In this document: in pieces, positions 49,527 to 59,082 of the stretch | How the letters are laid out: each line of letters opens with the position of its first letter | Numbering within the stretch: position 1 is the first letter of the stretch | Assembly (NCBI GenBank): GCA_958295835.1 | Contig: OY282378.1 | Location: 4,675,694-4,739,693 of the forward strand | Length of the DNA: 64,000 nt | Source: an uncultured Gammaproteobacteria bacterium | GTDB taxonomy: Bacteria > Pseudomonadota > Gammaproteobacteria > HK1 | Reading direction: 5' to 3' | Translations under genes and position numbers: made by a program | The notes under the pieces: generated by a model | What the model saw: only the letters and a program-made list of their open reading frames with translations | What the model was told of the DNA's origin: nothing | Databases searched by the model: none

Positions 49527-49850
49527 CTAGAACGGCAGCTTCATTCCGGGGGGAAGATTGAGAGCGGACCCGAGCCCGGAGAACCGATCCTTCGACCGGG
49601 CTTCGACCTTGTGGACCGCGTCGTTCATCGCGGCCGCGATCAGGTCCTCGAGCATCTCCTTGTCTTCTGCCATCAGCGCCGGATCGATCCGCACCGAGCG
49701 CACGTCGTGCCGGCCCGTCATGGTGACCGTGACCATGCCGGCCCCCGCCTCGCCCACCACCTCCATCGATGCGATCTCGTTCTGCGCCTGCTGGAGATCC
49801 TCCTGAAGCTTCTGTGCCTGCTTCATCAACTGACCGAGTCCGCCTTTCAT
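49527..49850 (-). CDS. ybaB: YbaB/EbfC nucleoid-associated protein
   Basis: 107 residues from ATG 49850 (MKGGLGQLMKQAQKLQEDLQ). The N-terminal helix, central VTVTMTGRHDVRSVRIDPAL and C-terminal helix match the tweezer-shaped YbaB dimer that binds DNA. It lies between dnaX and recR, as in most bacteria. Confidence 0.95.
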   Translation of the reverse strand: MKGGLGQLMKQAQKLQEDLQQAQNEIASMEVVGEAGAGMVTVTMTGRHDVRSVRIDPALMAEDKEMLEDLIAAAMNDAVHKVEARSKDRFSGLGSALNLPPGMKLPF

Positions 49851-50088
49851 CGGGAATCGCCTCCGGAATCGACGCAAGGACCGCCCGGGCGGCTCAGGCC
49901 GTCACGGCGCGAGGAGAGGATGGGCTGCCGCGATGGGCAACGCAACCCGAGGGAAGCGCGCAAGCTCCGGCGGGCGTCACCCCGGCGCGGCGAGACATGC
50001 GCAACGCCACCGGAAGGCGCGACGCACGAGTGTGGTCCGCGCCCCGGCACGGACCCCGATCCGCGGACTGCCGGCCCGGAGCCACGGA
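49851..50088. other. gap between ybaB and dnaX
   Basis: No gene seen; 238 bases of GC-rich sequence without a clear hairpin terminator. Confidence 0.4.
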
Positions 50089-51696
50089 TCAATCGACGGG
50101 CCGCACGAACGCGGGATCGACGCGCGTACCGAACGTCTCGCACAGGGTCTGCACCCGCGGGTCCGCTTCGATCGCGCGAATCGCGGCCTGGCGGCGGCCC
50201 GTCCGGTCTCGCGCGCGTCCAGCCGCCGGAGTCTCGTGGCTCGGCGAGTCCAGCACGATGTCGAGCTCGATCGGACCGCCGAGCCGGGACGCGAGCGCAC
50301 TGCGCAACGCCTCGCGCGCACCGGGCGTATTGAGCGCTGCATGTGCGGGGTCGAGCTCGATCTTCAGCCGGCGCGCGTCGGATTCGACGAGGATCGAGTT
50401 CGACGCGAGCTCGCTCGCGAGCCCCGACAGCCCCAGCCCTTCCACCATGTCGCGCCAGCTTCGCGGGGTCATCGATGCCGGGTCGATGCAGGCCTCCGCG
50501 CGCTCCGCCGTCGGCGCCGCGGACCGATCGGACGCGGCGGCAGGGCCCGCCGGTGCGGCCGTGACGCCGGCATGGCCGGCGCGGGTGTCGACAGGAGACG
50601 TGGCGCCGTCCACATCGGGAGTGAACGCAAGCATCCGAAGCACCGTCATCTCCAGCCCGAGCCTGGGATCCGGAACGAGCACCAGATCCCGTCGTCCTCT
50701 CAGCCCGATCTCGTAGTAGAGCTGCACGTCCTCGGGCGAGAGCTGCTCTGCCAGCCGCGCACAGGCTTCGGCGAGATCGGGATCGGGATCGGCCGCGCCG
50801 GGCAACACCTGCCGCACCGCAATGCGATGCAGGGTGATCACCAGCTCGCCGAGCACGTCCGCGTAGTCCGCGGCGTCGCTCGCGACCGCGGCCACGACCT
50901 CCAGGGCGCCGGCCGCATCATGCGCCGCGATCGCGTCGAGAAGCTCGATCACCCGGCTTCGATCGACGGCGCCGAGCATCGCCCGCGTCTCCTCCTCCAT
51001 CACCGTCCCCGCCCCATAGGCGATCGCCTGGTCGAGGAGGCTCAACGCATCGCGCATGCTCCCATCCGCCGCCCGCGCCACCAGCTTCACCGCGGATGCC
51101 TCGAATTCGATCGCCTCCTCGGCGAGGATCCTCTCGAGATGGGCGGCGATGTCGCCGGCCGGCAATCGCTTGAGGTTGAACTTCAGGCAGCGAGACAGCA
51201 CCGTGATCGGAAGCTTCTGGGGGTCCGTCGTCGCGAGCAGGAACTTCACATGGGGCGGCGGCTCTTCCAGCGTCTTGAGCAATGCGTTGAAGCTCTTCTC
51301 CGAGAACATGTGCACCTCGTCGATGAGGTACACCTTGTAACGGCCGCGGGCCGGCGTGAACTGGACGTTGTCCATCAAGTCGCGTGTCTCGTCCACCTTC
51401 GAACGGGATGCCGCATCCACCTCGAGCAGGTCGACGAACCGGCCCGTGTCGATCTCGACGCACGCGCTGCACTCGCCGCACGGCTTCGAGGAGACGCCGG
51501 AATCGCAGTTGATGCATTTCGCGAGGATTCGAGCAAGCGTCGTCTTGCCGACCCCACGGGTGCCGGTGAAGAGGAAGGCGTGGTGGAGTCGATCCGCGTC
51601 CAGCGCATTGACGAGCGCGCGCGCGACGTGCGCCTGCCCGACGAGCTGCTCGAAGTTGCGGGGACGCCACTTTCGGGCAAGCACCTGATAGCTCAC
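50089..51696 (-). CDS. dnaX: DNA polymerase III subunit gamma/tau
   Basis: 535 residues from GTG 51696 (VSYQVLARKWRPRNFEQLVG). Clamp-loader ATPase: Walker A FTGTRGVGKTTLARI (about 45), zinc module CINCDSGVSSKPCGECSAC (about 64-82), DEVHMFS (about 126) and the arginine-finger region SRCLKF. Domains IV and V follow; tau length is on the short side. No A6G-type slippery heptamer that would yield gamma by frameshift was seen. The start is GTG; the Shine-Dalgarno is weak. Confidence 0.94.
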   Translation of the reverse strand: MSYQVLARKWRPRNFEQLVGQAHVARALVNALDADRLHHAFLFTGTRGVGKTTLARILAKCINCDSGVSSKPCGECSACVEIDTGRFVDLLEVDAASRSKVDETRDLMDNVQFTPARGRYKVYLIDEVHMFSEKSFNALLKTLEEPPPHVKFLLATTDPQKLPITVLSRCLKFNLKRLPAGDIAAHLERILAEEAIEFEASAVKLVARAADGSMRDALSLLDQAIAYGAGTVMEEETRAMLGAVDRSRVIELLDAIAAHDAAGALEVVAAVASDAADYADVLGELVITLHRIAVRQVLPGAADPDPDLAEACARLAEQLSPEDVQLYYEIGLRGRRDLVLVPDPRLGLEMTVLRMLAFTPDVDGATSPVDTRAGHAGVTAAPAGPAAASDRSAAPTAERAEACIDPASMTPRSWRDMVEGLGLSGLASELASNSILVESDARRLKIELDPAHAALNTPGAREALRSALASRLGGPIELDIVLDSPSHETPAAGRARDRTGRRQAAIRAIEADPRVQTLCETFGTRVDPAFVRPVD

Positions 51697-52417
51697 GGGA
51701 ACGTCCGCTCCGTGGTGGATGGAGCCAGCGCGAGCCGGACCGCCGGCTCGACCCTTCCTGCCACACAGGATTCGCGCGTACTCTCGATGGAAGCTGCCCG
51801 CTCCGCCACTTTGCGGACCGGAGCTTGCCGTCCGTTCATCAGGACACCGATCATGCCGCTCGCGCAGTCGACGGTGCCGGTGACATGCCAGCATACCAGC
51901 CCGCACACGATGATGCGGCGGCGTACTGACGATCGCCGTGGTCTCGCAGCAGGGCGGCGCCGGAAAGAGCGCCTTCGCGCTCGACCTCGCCGGAGCCTCC
52001 GCGAAAGCAGGATACCGGCCGGGCGCTCGGCATGCACGGAAGGCGGGTTGGAGGCACCGGCGCCCGACGAGGGTTACCCTGTGCAAGCCGCGCTTTCGAA
52101 TATCTCCGGGCAACCGGATCATGTCGGCCGGCACCGTCGTACCATGCGCGACCTCGTGACTCGCGTGGAACAAACCCGTTCCCCACCGGTCAGCACGTCG
52201 AGCCCGACGTTGGCGATTCCACGTACGCGGATCCACGGGATGATCGCGCCAGTGGCCGCCTCCCGCACCGGACAAGGATTGTCAGGATCCCTGAAGGCCG
52301 CCGACTTCACCCCCTTCATGAAAGCGGAGAGCCACAAGTGACAGTGACCACACCCTGCCTCCACATCCCCTGCGGCGATGCGGTGGAGCCGGGGGGACGC
52401 GACGGGGAGGACACGGC
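51697..52417 (-). other. intergenic region with coding-like minus-strand remnant
   Basis: No complete gene. At 52364-52119 a minus frame includes GAIIPWIRVRGIANVGLDVL and TGGERV, apparently continued after a frame change by HASHEVAHGTTVPADMIRLP. It looks like a decayed enzyme gene, family not recognised. I also looked here for the small SRP RNA that precedes dnaX in some bacteria and did not find its conserved core. Confidence 0.35.
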
Positions 52418-53338
52418 ATGATCGCCAACCCGCCGCCTTGGCCCGGCGGCGCCCGCTGCGCGGTCGCGTTCACCTTCGACATGGATGCCGACAGCATCCT
52501 GCACCTCTCCCACCACCGCAGCGCCGACACCCGGGTCGCCGCGATGTCGGCGCTACGCTACGGTCCGGAGGTGGCGGTCCCCCGCCTCGTCGCCCTCTAC
52601 CGCGAGTTCGACATGCGGCAGACCTTCTTCCTGCCGGCGTGGTGCATCGAACGCTACCCCCGAGCGGTGGAGTCGATCCTGAGCGACGGCCACGAGATCG
52701 CCCACCACCACTACCTGCACGAGCATGCCAACGAGATGTCGGCCGGCGAGGAGCGGTACTGGTTCGAGCGCAGCATGGACGCGATCGTGAAGGCCACCGG
52801 CCGGCCCCCGGCCGGCTACCGCGCCGCCACCTACCGGTTCTCGCGCCACACCCTCGACATCCTCATCGACCACGGGCTCGTCTACGATGCATCCCTGTTC
52901 GGCGACGACGTCCCCTACGTGCTCGCGAACGGCCGCGGCTCGGTCATCGAGCTGCCCAGCCACTACGGCCTCGACGACTGGCCGCATTACCAGTTCTCAC
53001 GGGACTTCCTGACCATGATGCCGGTCAAGTCGGCGGCGCAGGCCCACGGCGTGTTTCGCGAGGAATTCGACGCGGCCTGGGAGTACGGGGGACTCTGGGT
53101 GTCGGTGTGGCATCCGTTCCTGAGCGGGCGCCTTGCCCGGGCCCACGCGGTGAAGACCCTCATCGAATACATGCACGACAAGGGCCGGGTCTGGTTCGCG
53201 ACCCTGGAAGAGATCGCGAGCCACGTCCGAACGCTGATCGACACCGGGGCCTGGACGCCCCGCATCGATCGGCTGCCGTACTATCCGGGTCCCATCCCCG
53301 AGCTCGGCGAGGCCGAGCCGCGCGACGTCGAGCCCTGA
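52418..53338 (+). CDS. polysaccharide deacetylase-family hydrolase
   Basis: 306 residues with a NodB fold: FTFDMDADS (catalytic and metal Asp), HEIAHHHYLHE (metal His pair) and a C-terminal VWHPFLSGR with the last catalytic His. The family subgroup is the PuuE/allantoinase-like or cyclic-imide hydrolase branch, cytosolic and without signal peptide, so amide or imide hydrolysis of a small molecule is more likely than cell-wall deacetylation. It opens the catabolic cluster. Confidence 0.82.
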   Translation: MIANPPPWPGGARCAVAFTFDMDADSILHLSHHRSADTRVAAMSALRYGPEVAVPRLVALYREFDMRQTFFLPAWCIERYPRAVESILSDGHEIAHHHYLHEHANEMSAGEERYWFERSMDAIVKATGRPPAGYRAATYRFSRHTLDILIDHGLVYDASLFGDDVPYVLANGRGSVIELPSHYGLDDWPHYQFSRDFLTMMPVKSAAQAHGVFREEFDAAWEYGGLWVSVWHPFLSGRLARAHAVKTLIEYMHDKGRVWFATLEEIASHVRTLIDTGAWTPRIDRLPYYPGPIPELGEAEPRDVEP

Positions 53339-53518
53339 CCTCCTGTCCGCGCGCTACGCCGCTGCTGCACGATCGGGACGCGGGCCGCATACGCGAAGGA
53401 ACGAAGGCGCCTCCATCCGGACGGCGCAGCCGCGTTTCCCGTCCGGGGCGATCCGTACGAGCCCGTCGCCAGGCCGCGCGGGACCGGTATACTCCCGCCG
53501 CCTTCCCGCCCCCGTGCC

Positions 53519-53986
53519 ATGTCCGCGTCCACCGACATCCCACTTCCCGCAGACGATGCGAAACGCATCGGGGCAGTGCTCGAATCGTTGCCGCACAACG
53601 CGAAGCTCGGCATCCGCATGGTCGAGATTGCGCCGGGACGCTGCACCACGTACATCGAGTTCCGCCCCGAGCTGGTCGGCGACCCGAGCCGGAGGGTGCT
53701 GCACGGCGGAGTGGTCACCACCCTGATCGACGCGACCGCGGGCGCCGCGGTGTACACCTCCATCCCCGGGGAGATGTCGCTCGCCACCCTCGACATGCGC
53801 ATCGATTACCTGAAGCCGGCGGAGCCGGACCAACGGCTCTACGCCAGCGCCGAGCTCTATCGGCTCACCCGCCGGATCGCGTTCGTCCGCGCATCCGCCT
53901 ACCAGGACGATCCCGGGAACCAGGTCGCGCATTGCGCCGCATCGTTCATGATCGGCAGCCTCGGGCTCTCGATGCGCGCCCCCTGA
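53519..53986 (+). CDS. PaaI-type hotdog thioesterase 1
   Basis: 155 residues. The motif VLHGGVVTTLIDATAGAAVY (HGG plus the catalytic Asp) and DMRIDYLKPA identify the PaaI/YigI hotdog thioesterase family, which hydrolyses acyl-CoA esters in phenylacetate-like degradation. Its stop overlaps the start of the next gene (TGATG), so the two are coupled and may form a heteromer. The 180 bases upstream hold no gene. Confidence 0.82.
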   Translation: MSASTDIPLPADDAKRIGAVLESLPHNAKLGIRMVEIAPGRCTTYIEFRPELVGDPSRRVLHGGVVTTLIDATAGAAVYTSIPGEMSLATLDMRIDYLKPAEPDQRLYASAELYRLTRRIAFVRASAYQDDPGNQVAHCAASFMIGSLGLSMRAP

Positions 53987-54432
53987 TGTCCGAGCCCGTC
54001 CACGGCACCCGCCGGCCCGGCGCGCGGGAAGGCTTTTCCGGCCTCAACCGCGAGCTTCCCTACGCGGGCTTCATCCACCTGGACGTCGAGATCCGGGACG
54101 GGCGGGCGCTCACGATCCTGCGCAAGGACGCCGGCAACGTCGGCAATCCCGTCATGCCGATGATCCACGGAGGCGCAGTGGGAGCGCTGCTGGAGCACGC
54201 CGCGCTCATGCAGCTCTTCTTCGAGTTGGAGCTCGGGCTCGATCGCCGGCCGAAAATCGTCAACATCTCGATCGACTACCTCCGCCCATGCCTGCTCGAG
54301 GACACGTTCGCCCGGGGGGTCATCATCCGCCAGGGCCGCCGGGTCGCGAACGTGCGGGTCGATGCGTGGCAGTCGGACCCCGGCAAGCTGGTGGCGGCCG
54401 CCCATGCCCACTTCCTGCTTCCGGGAGAATGA
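53986..54432 (+). CDS. PaaI-type hotdog thioesterase 2
   Basis: 148 residues; MIHGGAVGALLEHAALMQLF carries the HGG motif, but the usual Asp two turns later is Glu (LLEH). NISIDYLRPCLLEDTFARG is the second hotdog strand pair. It overlaps the preceding thioesterase by one base. The pair probably acts on CoA intermediates of this cluster. Confidence 0.8.
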   Translation: MSEPVHGTRRPGAREGFSGLNRELPYAGFIHLDVEIRDGRALTILRKDAGNVGNPVMPMIHGGAVGALLEHAALMQLFFELELGLDRRPKIVNISIDYLRPCLLEDTFARGVIIRQGRRVANVRVDAWQSDPGKLVAAAHAHFLLPGE

Positions 54433-54491
54433 CTTCCCGTGAGCGGCTCGGTCCCGCTCCGGTCGTATCCGTGCGAGGTGCGGAGGAGCGT

Positions 54492-55004
54492 ATGAACGAC
54501 ACCCTGAACGGCCCGCGGATCCTCTCCGCGCTCAAGGCGAGCGGCATCGAGGTCGTGGTCTCGGTGCCGGACATCGTGACCAGCGAAGGGTTGCTGCGGC
54601 CGATCTCGACCGACCCCGACCTTCGCCACGTCCGGGTGTGCAAGGAGGATGAAGGAGTGTCCATCTGCGCCGCCCTGTCCTACTGCGGCACGCGCGCGCT
54701 CCTGATGATGCAGCAGACCGGCATGTACGATTCGATGAACGCGATACGGGCCATCGCCGCGGGCTACGGGTTGCCGGTCTGCATGCTGATCGGCCTGCAG
54801 GGGGCGGTGGCCGATGAAGATCCGCGCCGCTCGGAGAAACATATCGTGCGTTGCGCCCTGCCGGCCCTGGACGCCGTCGAAGTGGAGCACCGCCTGTTGC
54901 GCCGGGCGGGCGACGTCCCGGCCATCGTTCCCGCCATCGACGGCGCCTACCGGCGCTCCAGGCCGGTCGCGCTGTTCGTCGGCGCCATGCTGCCCGGCGC
55001 ATGA
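54492..55004 (+). CDS. TPP-dependent decarboxylase, alpha (PYR) subunit
   Basis: 170 residues. ALKASGIEVVVSVPDIVTSE, then VRVCKEDEGVSICAALSYCG resemble the sulfopyruvate/phosphonopyruvate decarboxylase alpha chain; the Glu in KEDEGVSI is the one that activates the thiamine ring. GGAG lies 6 bases before ATG 54492. It needs the beta subunit encoded 52 bases downstream. The substrate is likely a 2-oxo acid; calling it sulfopyruvate decarboxylase would be over-annotation. Confidence 0.8.
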   Translation: MNDTLNGPRILSALKASGIEVVVSVPDIVTSEGLLRPISTDPDLRHVRVCKEDEGVSICAALSYCGTRALLMMQQTGMYDSMNAIRAIAAGYGLPVCMLIGLQGAVADEDPRRSEKHIVRCALPALDAVEVEHRLLRRAGDVPAIVPAIDGAYRRSRPVALFVGAMLPGA

Positions 55005-55056
55005 GCGCGGATACGCCATCGCCGGCAGGTCGTCACCGGCCCCGTCCCGTCATCCC

Positions 55057-55635
55057 ATGATCAGGCGGGACGACTGCATCCGGCTCCTGGCCACCCACCA
55101 CATCGACGAGATCGTGGTGCCGCTCTACCAGGCCGCCTTCGAGTGGTACGCGATCAAGCCCTGGCCGCTCACCTACTACGCCTTCGGGGCCATGGGCCAG
55201 GGCTCCTCCCACGGACTGGGGTTCGCGATCGGGGTGCCCGAGCGCCGGGTCTGGGTACTCGACGGAGACGGCAGCCTGCTCATGAACCTGGGCACCCTGG
55301 TGACCATCGCCGAGGCCGCACCGGAGAACCTGGTCCACTTCGTGTTCGAGAACGGCACCTACGAGGCGAACGGTGCGCATCCGATCCCCGGGGCCGGCGT
55401 CGTGAACCTCGCCGGCATCGCGAAAGCGGCGGGGATCCCGAACGTCCACGAGTTCTCGGAGATGGAAGCGCTGGCCGAGGCGCTGCCGGGAATCGTGGCC
55501 GCGCCCGGCCCGACCTTCGTCGATCTGAAGGTCGTCCCCGGCGGCCGCTACGAGTACCGCTGGGACGTCGTGCACGGCCCGGAGTCCAGGGCGATCTTCC
55601 GCCAGGCCATGCAAGCGGTGCTGGCCGCGCGCTGA
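55057..55635 (+). CDS. TPP-dependent decarboxylase, beta (PP) subunit
   Basis: 192 residues. The TPP/Mg motif GDGSLLMNLGTLVTIAEAA ... FENGTYEANG (GDG-x about 24-N) is clear, and GAMGQGSSHGLGFAIGVPER precedes it. ATG 55057 gives the compact family start MIRRDDCIRLLATHHIDEIV. With the alpha subunit it forms the ComDE-like enzyme. Confidence 0.82.
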   Translation: MIRRDDCIRLLATHHIDEIVVPLYQAAFEWYAIKPWPLTYYAFGAMGQGSSHGLGFAIGVPERRVWVLDGDGSLLMNLGTLVTIAEAAPENLVHFVFENGTYEANGAHPIPGAGVVNLAGIAKAAGIPNVHEFSEMEALAEALPGIVAAPGPTFVDLKVVPGGRYEYRWDVVHGPESRAIFRQAMQAVLAAR

Positions 55636-55756
55636 TGCCCATGCCCCTCGACGCCCCGGCCTTGCGGGAAGGACGTCGTCCACGGGACCGGTCGCGCCCG
55701 CCGCCGCCCGCCGCCCCCCTCGCCGGAAGGCGCTGCCGGCGTCGCGGACCTCCGCG

Positions 55757-57367
55757 GTGAAGCGCTACGACGCGATCGTGGCCGGGGGCGGCCACAACGG
55801 CCTCACCTGCGCCGCCTACCTGGCCCGCGCCGGAATGCGGGTGCTGGTATGCGAGCGGCGCCACGTCGTGGGCGGCCCGTGCGCGGAGTACGAATACTTC
55901 CCCGGCTACCGCGCCTCCATCACCAACTCCCCCGGGTCGCTGGAGCCCAAGGTGGTGGCCGACCTCGATCTCGAGCGCCACGGCCTGAAGTTCACCCACC
56001 CGGATCCCACCCTGATGTTCCCCTTCCCGGACGGCCGCGCGTTCATCGGATGGCGTGCGCGTGATCGCGTCGCGGAGCAGATCCGCCGGTTCTCGGCCCG
56101 GGACGTCCACGGCTATGCCGCGCTGTTCGACTTCCTGAACCGGTTCGCCGAACGCCTCGGCGTCTCGCTGTTCGAAGCGCCGCCGACGCTTCGCGCGCTG
56201 GCCTCCCGCCTGGAGACCCCCGAGGACGAGGAGGCGTTCGCCAAGGTGTTCCTCGGCAGCGTCGCCGACCTGCTCGACGAGTTTCTCGAATCCGGGCACC
56301 TCAAGTCGATGCTCGCGATGCTCGGGGTCATGTCGAACCGGGTGAGCCCGCTGTCCCCCGGCTCCGCCACCTGGCTGATGATGCGCCCGATGTCGCTCGC
56401 ATCGTCGAGCGTCGCAGCCGGGCACGACCCCCGGCGCCAGGTCCTGCGCGGCTCCACGGGGCTTCCGCTCGGGGGAATGGGAAGCATCGTGCGGGCCATG
56501 CGCCGTTCGTTCGAGGCCGCCGGCGGGGAGGTGCGCACGGAATGCGAGGTCCGCCGGATCCTCGTCACCGGCGGGCGCGTGGCCGGTGTGGTGCTGGCGG
56601 ACGGTGAGGAGATCGGGGCCGGCACGGTCATCTCGAACCTCGACCCCTGGACGACGTATCTGGAGCTGATCGACGCTTCCTGCCTGGAGCCCGGGTTTCG
56701 CGCCGCGGTCGAGCGGCTGCCGCGGCGCGGCTCGGCGTTCAAGGTGGCGCTGGCGCTCGACGGCATCCCCGGCTTCGCCGCCGCGCCCAAGGGCCTGGAG
56801 CGGGCCTGCGCGGGATGCCAGTTCCGGATCGCGCCCAGCATCAAGTACCAGGATCGGGCGTTCGAGGACGTGAAGAACGGCCGGCCGTCGCGGGATCCCG
56901 TGTTCTGGGGGCTGTTCCCGACCATGGCGGACCCGACCCTGGCCCCGCCCGGCCGCCACATCCTGAGCGCCAACGTCTTCCACGCCCCGGACGCGCTGCG
57001 CGAAGGGAGCTGGGAGACCGAGCGCGACCGGTTCGGCGAGCGCTGCATCGACGTCCTGGGCGAGTACCTGCCGGGGTTGAGGGACAGGATCGTCGACCGG
57101 CGGTTCTGGAGCCCTGCCGATCTGGAGGCGGAGTTCGGCCTGCCCGGCGCCAACATCACGCATCTCGACATGACGCCGCGCCACATGTTCGGGCTGCGCC
57201 CGCTGGCCGGCTTCTCCGACTACCGCTCCCCGATCGCGGGCCTTTACAACTGCGGCTCCTCTACCTGGCCCGGCGGCACCGTCACCGGCGCCCCGGGGCA
57301 CAACGCCGGCCGGCAGGTGCTGGCGGACGTCCACCGAACAGACCGGATCGCACGGCGAGACCAGTGA
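55757..57367 (+). CDS. FAD-dependent oxidoreductase (phytoene desaturase/PYROXD2-like)
   Basis: 536 residues from GTG 55757. The N-terminal dinucleotide motif is IVAGGGHNGLTCAAYLARAG; the C-terminal FAD motif is YNCGSSTWPGGTVTGAPGHN. This is the amine-oxidase/phytoene-dehydrogenase-related family (COG1233) whose bacterial members in catabolic clusters are unassigned. No membrane segment. It is probably a dehydrogenase or desaturase for a pathway intermediate. Confidence 0.83.
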   Translation: MKRYDAIVAGGGHNGLTCAAYLARAGMRVLVCERRHVVGGPCAEYEYFPGYRASITNSPGSLEPKVVADLDLERHGLKFTHPDPTLMFPFPDGRAFIGWRARDRVAEQIRRFSARDVHGYAALFDFLNRFAERLGVSLFEAPPTLRALASRLETPEDEEAFAKVFLGSVADLLDEFLESGHLKSMLAMLGVMSNRVSPLSPGSATWLMMRPMSLASSSVAAGHDPRRQVLRGSTGLPLGGMGSIVRAMRRSFEAAGGEVRTECEVRRILVTGGRVAGVVLADGEEIGAGTVISNLDPWTTYLELIDASCLEPGFRAAVERLPRRGSAFKVALALDGIPGFAAAPKGLERACAGCQFRIAPSIKYQDRAFEDVKNGRPSRDPVFWGLFPTMADPTLAPPGRHILSANVFHAPDALREGSWETERDRFGERCIDVLGEYLPGLRDRIVDRRFWSPADLEAEFGLPGANITHLDMTPRHMFGLRPLAGFSDYRSPIAGLYNCGSSTWPGGTVTGAPGHNAGRQVLADVHRTDRIARRDQ

Positions 57368-57550
57368 CGATCCGGGCGAGTGCGGGAGACCGTCCCTCGA
57401 GTCCGGCCTCTCGCAAGAAGAGGTCGCCCTGATCCGGTGGAGCCGGAACCAGGAGGCGGGCAGTGATGCGCATGGGCACGAGGGGTGATCACCGTGGCGG
57501 CCGCGGTCTTTCGAGCAGGTGGCGCAGAAGCGCCACGAGGCCGTCGCGTG

Positions 57551-57598
57551 TTGACATCGCTGTCCTTTCAGTGCGGGATCGAATCATTCGATATCGAA
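57551..57598 (+). promoter_or_regulatory. promoter -35 and overlapping palindromes before the flavin monooxygenase gene
   Basis: TTGACA (57551-57556) is a perfect -35, though no good -10 follows at 17 bases. Downstream lie two overlapping perfect palindromes: ATCGAAT-C-ATTCGAT (57578-57592) and TTCGATATCGAA (57587-57598), ending 11 bases before ATG 57610. This looks like the operator of a MarR-, GntR- or IclR-type regulator, which is not in the window. Confidence 0.55.
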
Positions 57599-57609
57599 CC
57601 ATATGACGG

Positions 57610-59082
57610 ATGGCGGCGAGAACCGGCAAGGAATACGTCAACGGCCTGCGCGCCGACGGCCGGGAGGTCTGGCTCGGCGCCGACAGGGTACACGACGTCA
57701 CCGGGCATCCGGCCTTCGCCGGCTCCCTGCGCGGGATGGCCGGATTCTTCGACTGGCAGCACCGCCACGCCGAAGACTGCATCGCCACCGATCCGGGCCT
57801 GGACCGGCCGGTCGGCATCGCTCATGTCATTCCCCACGGCCCGGAGGACCTCGCCCGCCGCCACCGCGGCCTGGAGAAGCTGGCCCGCTACAGCGCCGGC
57901 ATGCTCGGGCGCACCCCCGACTACGTGAGCCTCACCTTCGCGGGGTTCGCCGGCCAGCCGAGCGTCTGGTCCGCCAACGGCAACGCGCGGGGCACCGGGA
58001 ACCTCATCGCCTTCCAGCGCCACGTCGCGGAGAAGGATCTGGCCCTCACCCATACCATCATCCACCCCGTGGTGGACGGCCGGGCCGCCCCCTACGAAGG
58101 CGTCAACCGGGAGGTCGCGCTCAGGAAGGTGGGCGAGACCGCCGGCGGGATCGTCGTGCGCGGCGCCCGCATCCTCGCCACGCTGGGCCCCTTCGCCGAC
58201 GAGCTCGCGGTCTATCCAGGCCAGCCGATCCCGAAGGACGCCGCCGACGTGGCGCTCGCGTTCTCCATTCCCCTGGCCACCCCGGGGCTCAGGATCATCT
58301 GCCGCGACCATTACGGCCTCGACGCCGACCCCTTCGACAAGCCCTTCTCCTCCCGCTTCGACGAGCAGGATGCGTTCGTCGTGTTCGACGACGTGGAGGT
58401 GCCCCGGCACCGCGTCTTCCTCGACGGCGACCCGGCCACCTACAACGCGGTCATGGCCCGGGGCTGGGTCGGCAACGTCATGCAGCAGACCAGCATCCGG
58501 GCGATGGTCAAGCTGGAGTTCGCCTACGAGCTCTGCTGCCGCATGGCCGAGGTTACCGGCCAGAGCCACCGGCCGGACGTCGTGCAGATGCTGGGCGAGA
58601 TCTGGAGCTACGCCGAGCTCACCCGTGCCGCGATCCGCGCCGCGGAGGCCGATGCTCACGAGTTCGGCGACGGGGTATGGTTCTGCGACGAGGCGCCGTT
58701 CAGGGCGTTGCGTCCTGCGCTGCCGGGATGGATGCCGCGGGTGAACGAGATCATCAAGCGCATCGGCTCGCACAACCTCCTGGCCACGCCCACGCGGGGC
58801 GGACTCGACAACCCCGAGCTCAGGCCCTGGCTCGACCGCTATCTGCCGGGCGCCGGTGGCGCCGACGCATCGGAGCGAAGCCGCCTGTTCCGGACCGCCT
58901 GGGACTTTTGCGGCTCCGCGCTCGGTGCGCGCACCGAGCTCTACGAGCGCTACTACCTCGCCTCCGCCTCCCGCGCCTACACCCTGGCCCACATCGCCGC
59001 CCGCAAGGATCGTGAATGGGAGCAGGTGCCCGCGCTCTGGGAGCACCTCGACTCCTTGGAGACGGACTTGAGACGGACGTGA
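57610..59082 (+). CDS. 4-hydroxyphenylacetate 3-hydroxylase-family flavin monooxygenase (HpaB-like)
   Basis: 490 residues. TGKEYVNGLRADGREVWLGA is the HpaB-family start; the central region (GNLIAFQRHVAEKDLALTHT, later DDVEVPRHRVFLDGD) fits the acyl-CoA dehydrogenase-like fold of HpaB. It uses reduced FAD delivered by a reductase, none of which is seen here, and hydroxylates a phenol or related substrate. Its stop overlaps the start of the aldehyde dehydrogenase gene (GTGA). ATG 57610 lies 7 bases after another ATG in a non-coding frame. Confidence 0.86.
   Translation: MAARTGKEYVNGLRADGREVWLGADRVHDVTGHPAFAGSLRGMAGFFDWQHRHAEDCIATDPGLDRPVGIAHVIPHGPEDLARRHRGLEKLARYSAGMLGRTPDYVSLTFAGFAGQPSVWSANGNARGTGNLIAFQRHVAEKDLALTHTIIHPVVDGRAAPYEGVNREVALRKVGETAGGIVVRGARILATLGPFADELAVYPGQPIPKDAADVALAFSIPLATPGLRIICRDHYGLDADPFDKPFSSRFDEQDAFVVFDDVEVPRHRVFLDGDPATYNAVMARGWVGNVMQQTSIRAMVKLEFAYELCCRMAEVTGQSHRPDVVQMLGEIWSYAELTRAAIRAAEADAHEFGDGVWFCDEAPFRALRPALPGWMPRVNEIIKRIGSHNLLATPTRGGLDNPELRPWLDRYLPGAGGADASERSRLFRTAWDFCGSALGARTELYERYYLASASRAYTLAHIAARKDREWEQVPALWEHLDSLETDLRRT

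Noticed and set aside
50089..51696. Programmed frameshift in dnaX giving gamma
   Set aside because: No A-rich slippery heptamer was seen in the coding strand.
51697..51900. Small SRP RNA upstream of dnaX
   Set aside because: The conserved core around CAGGTCAGGTCCGGAAGGAA was not found on either strand.
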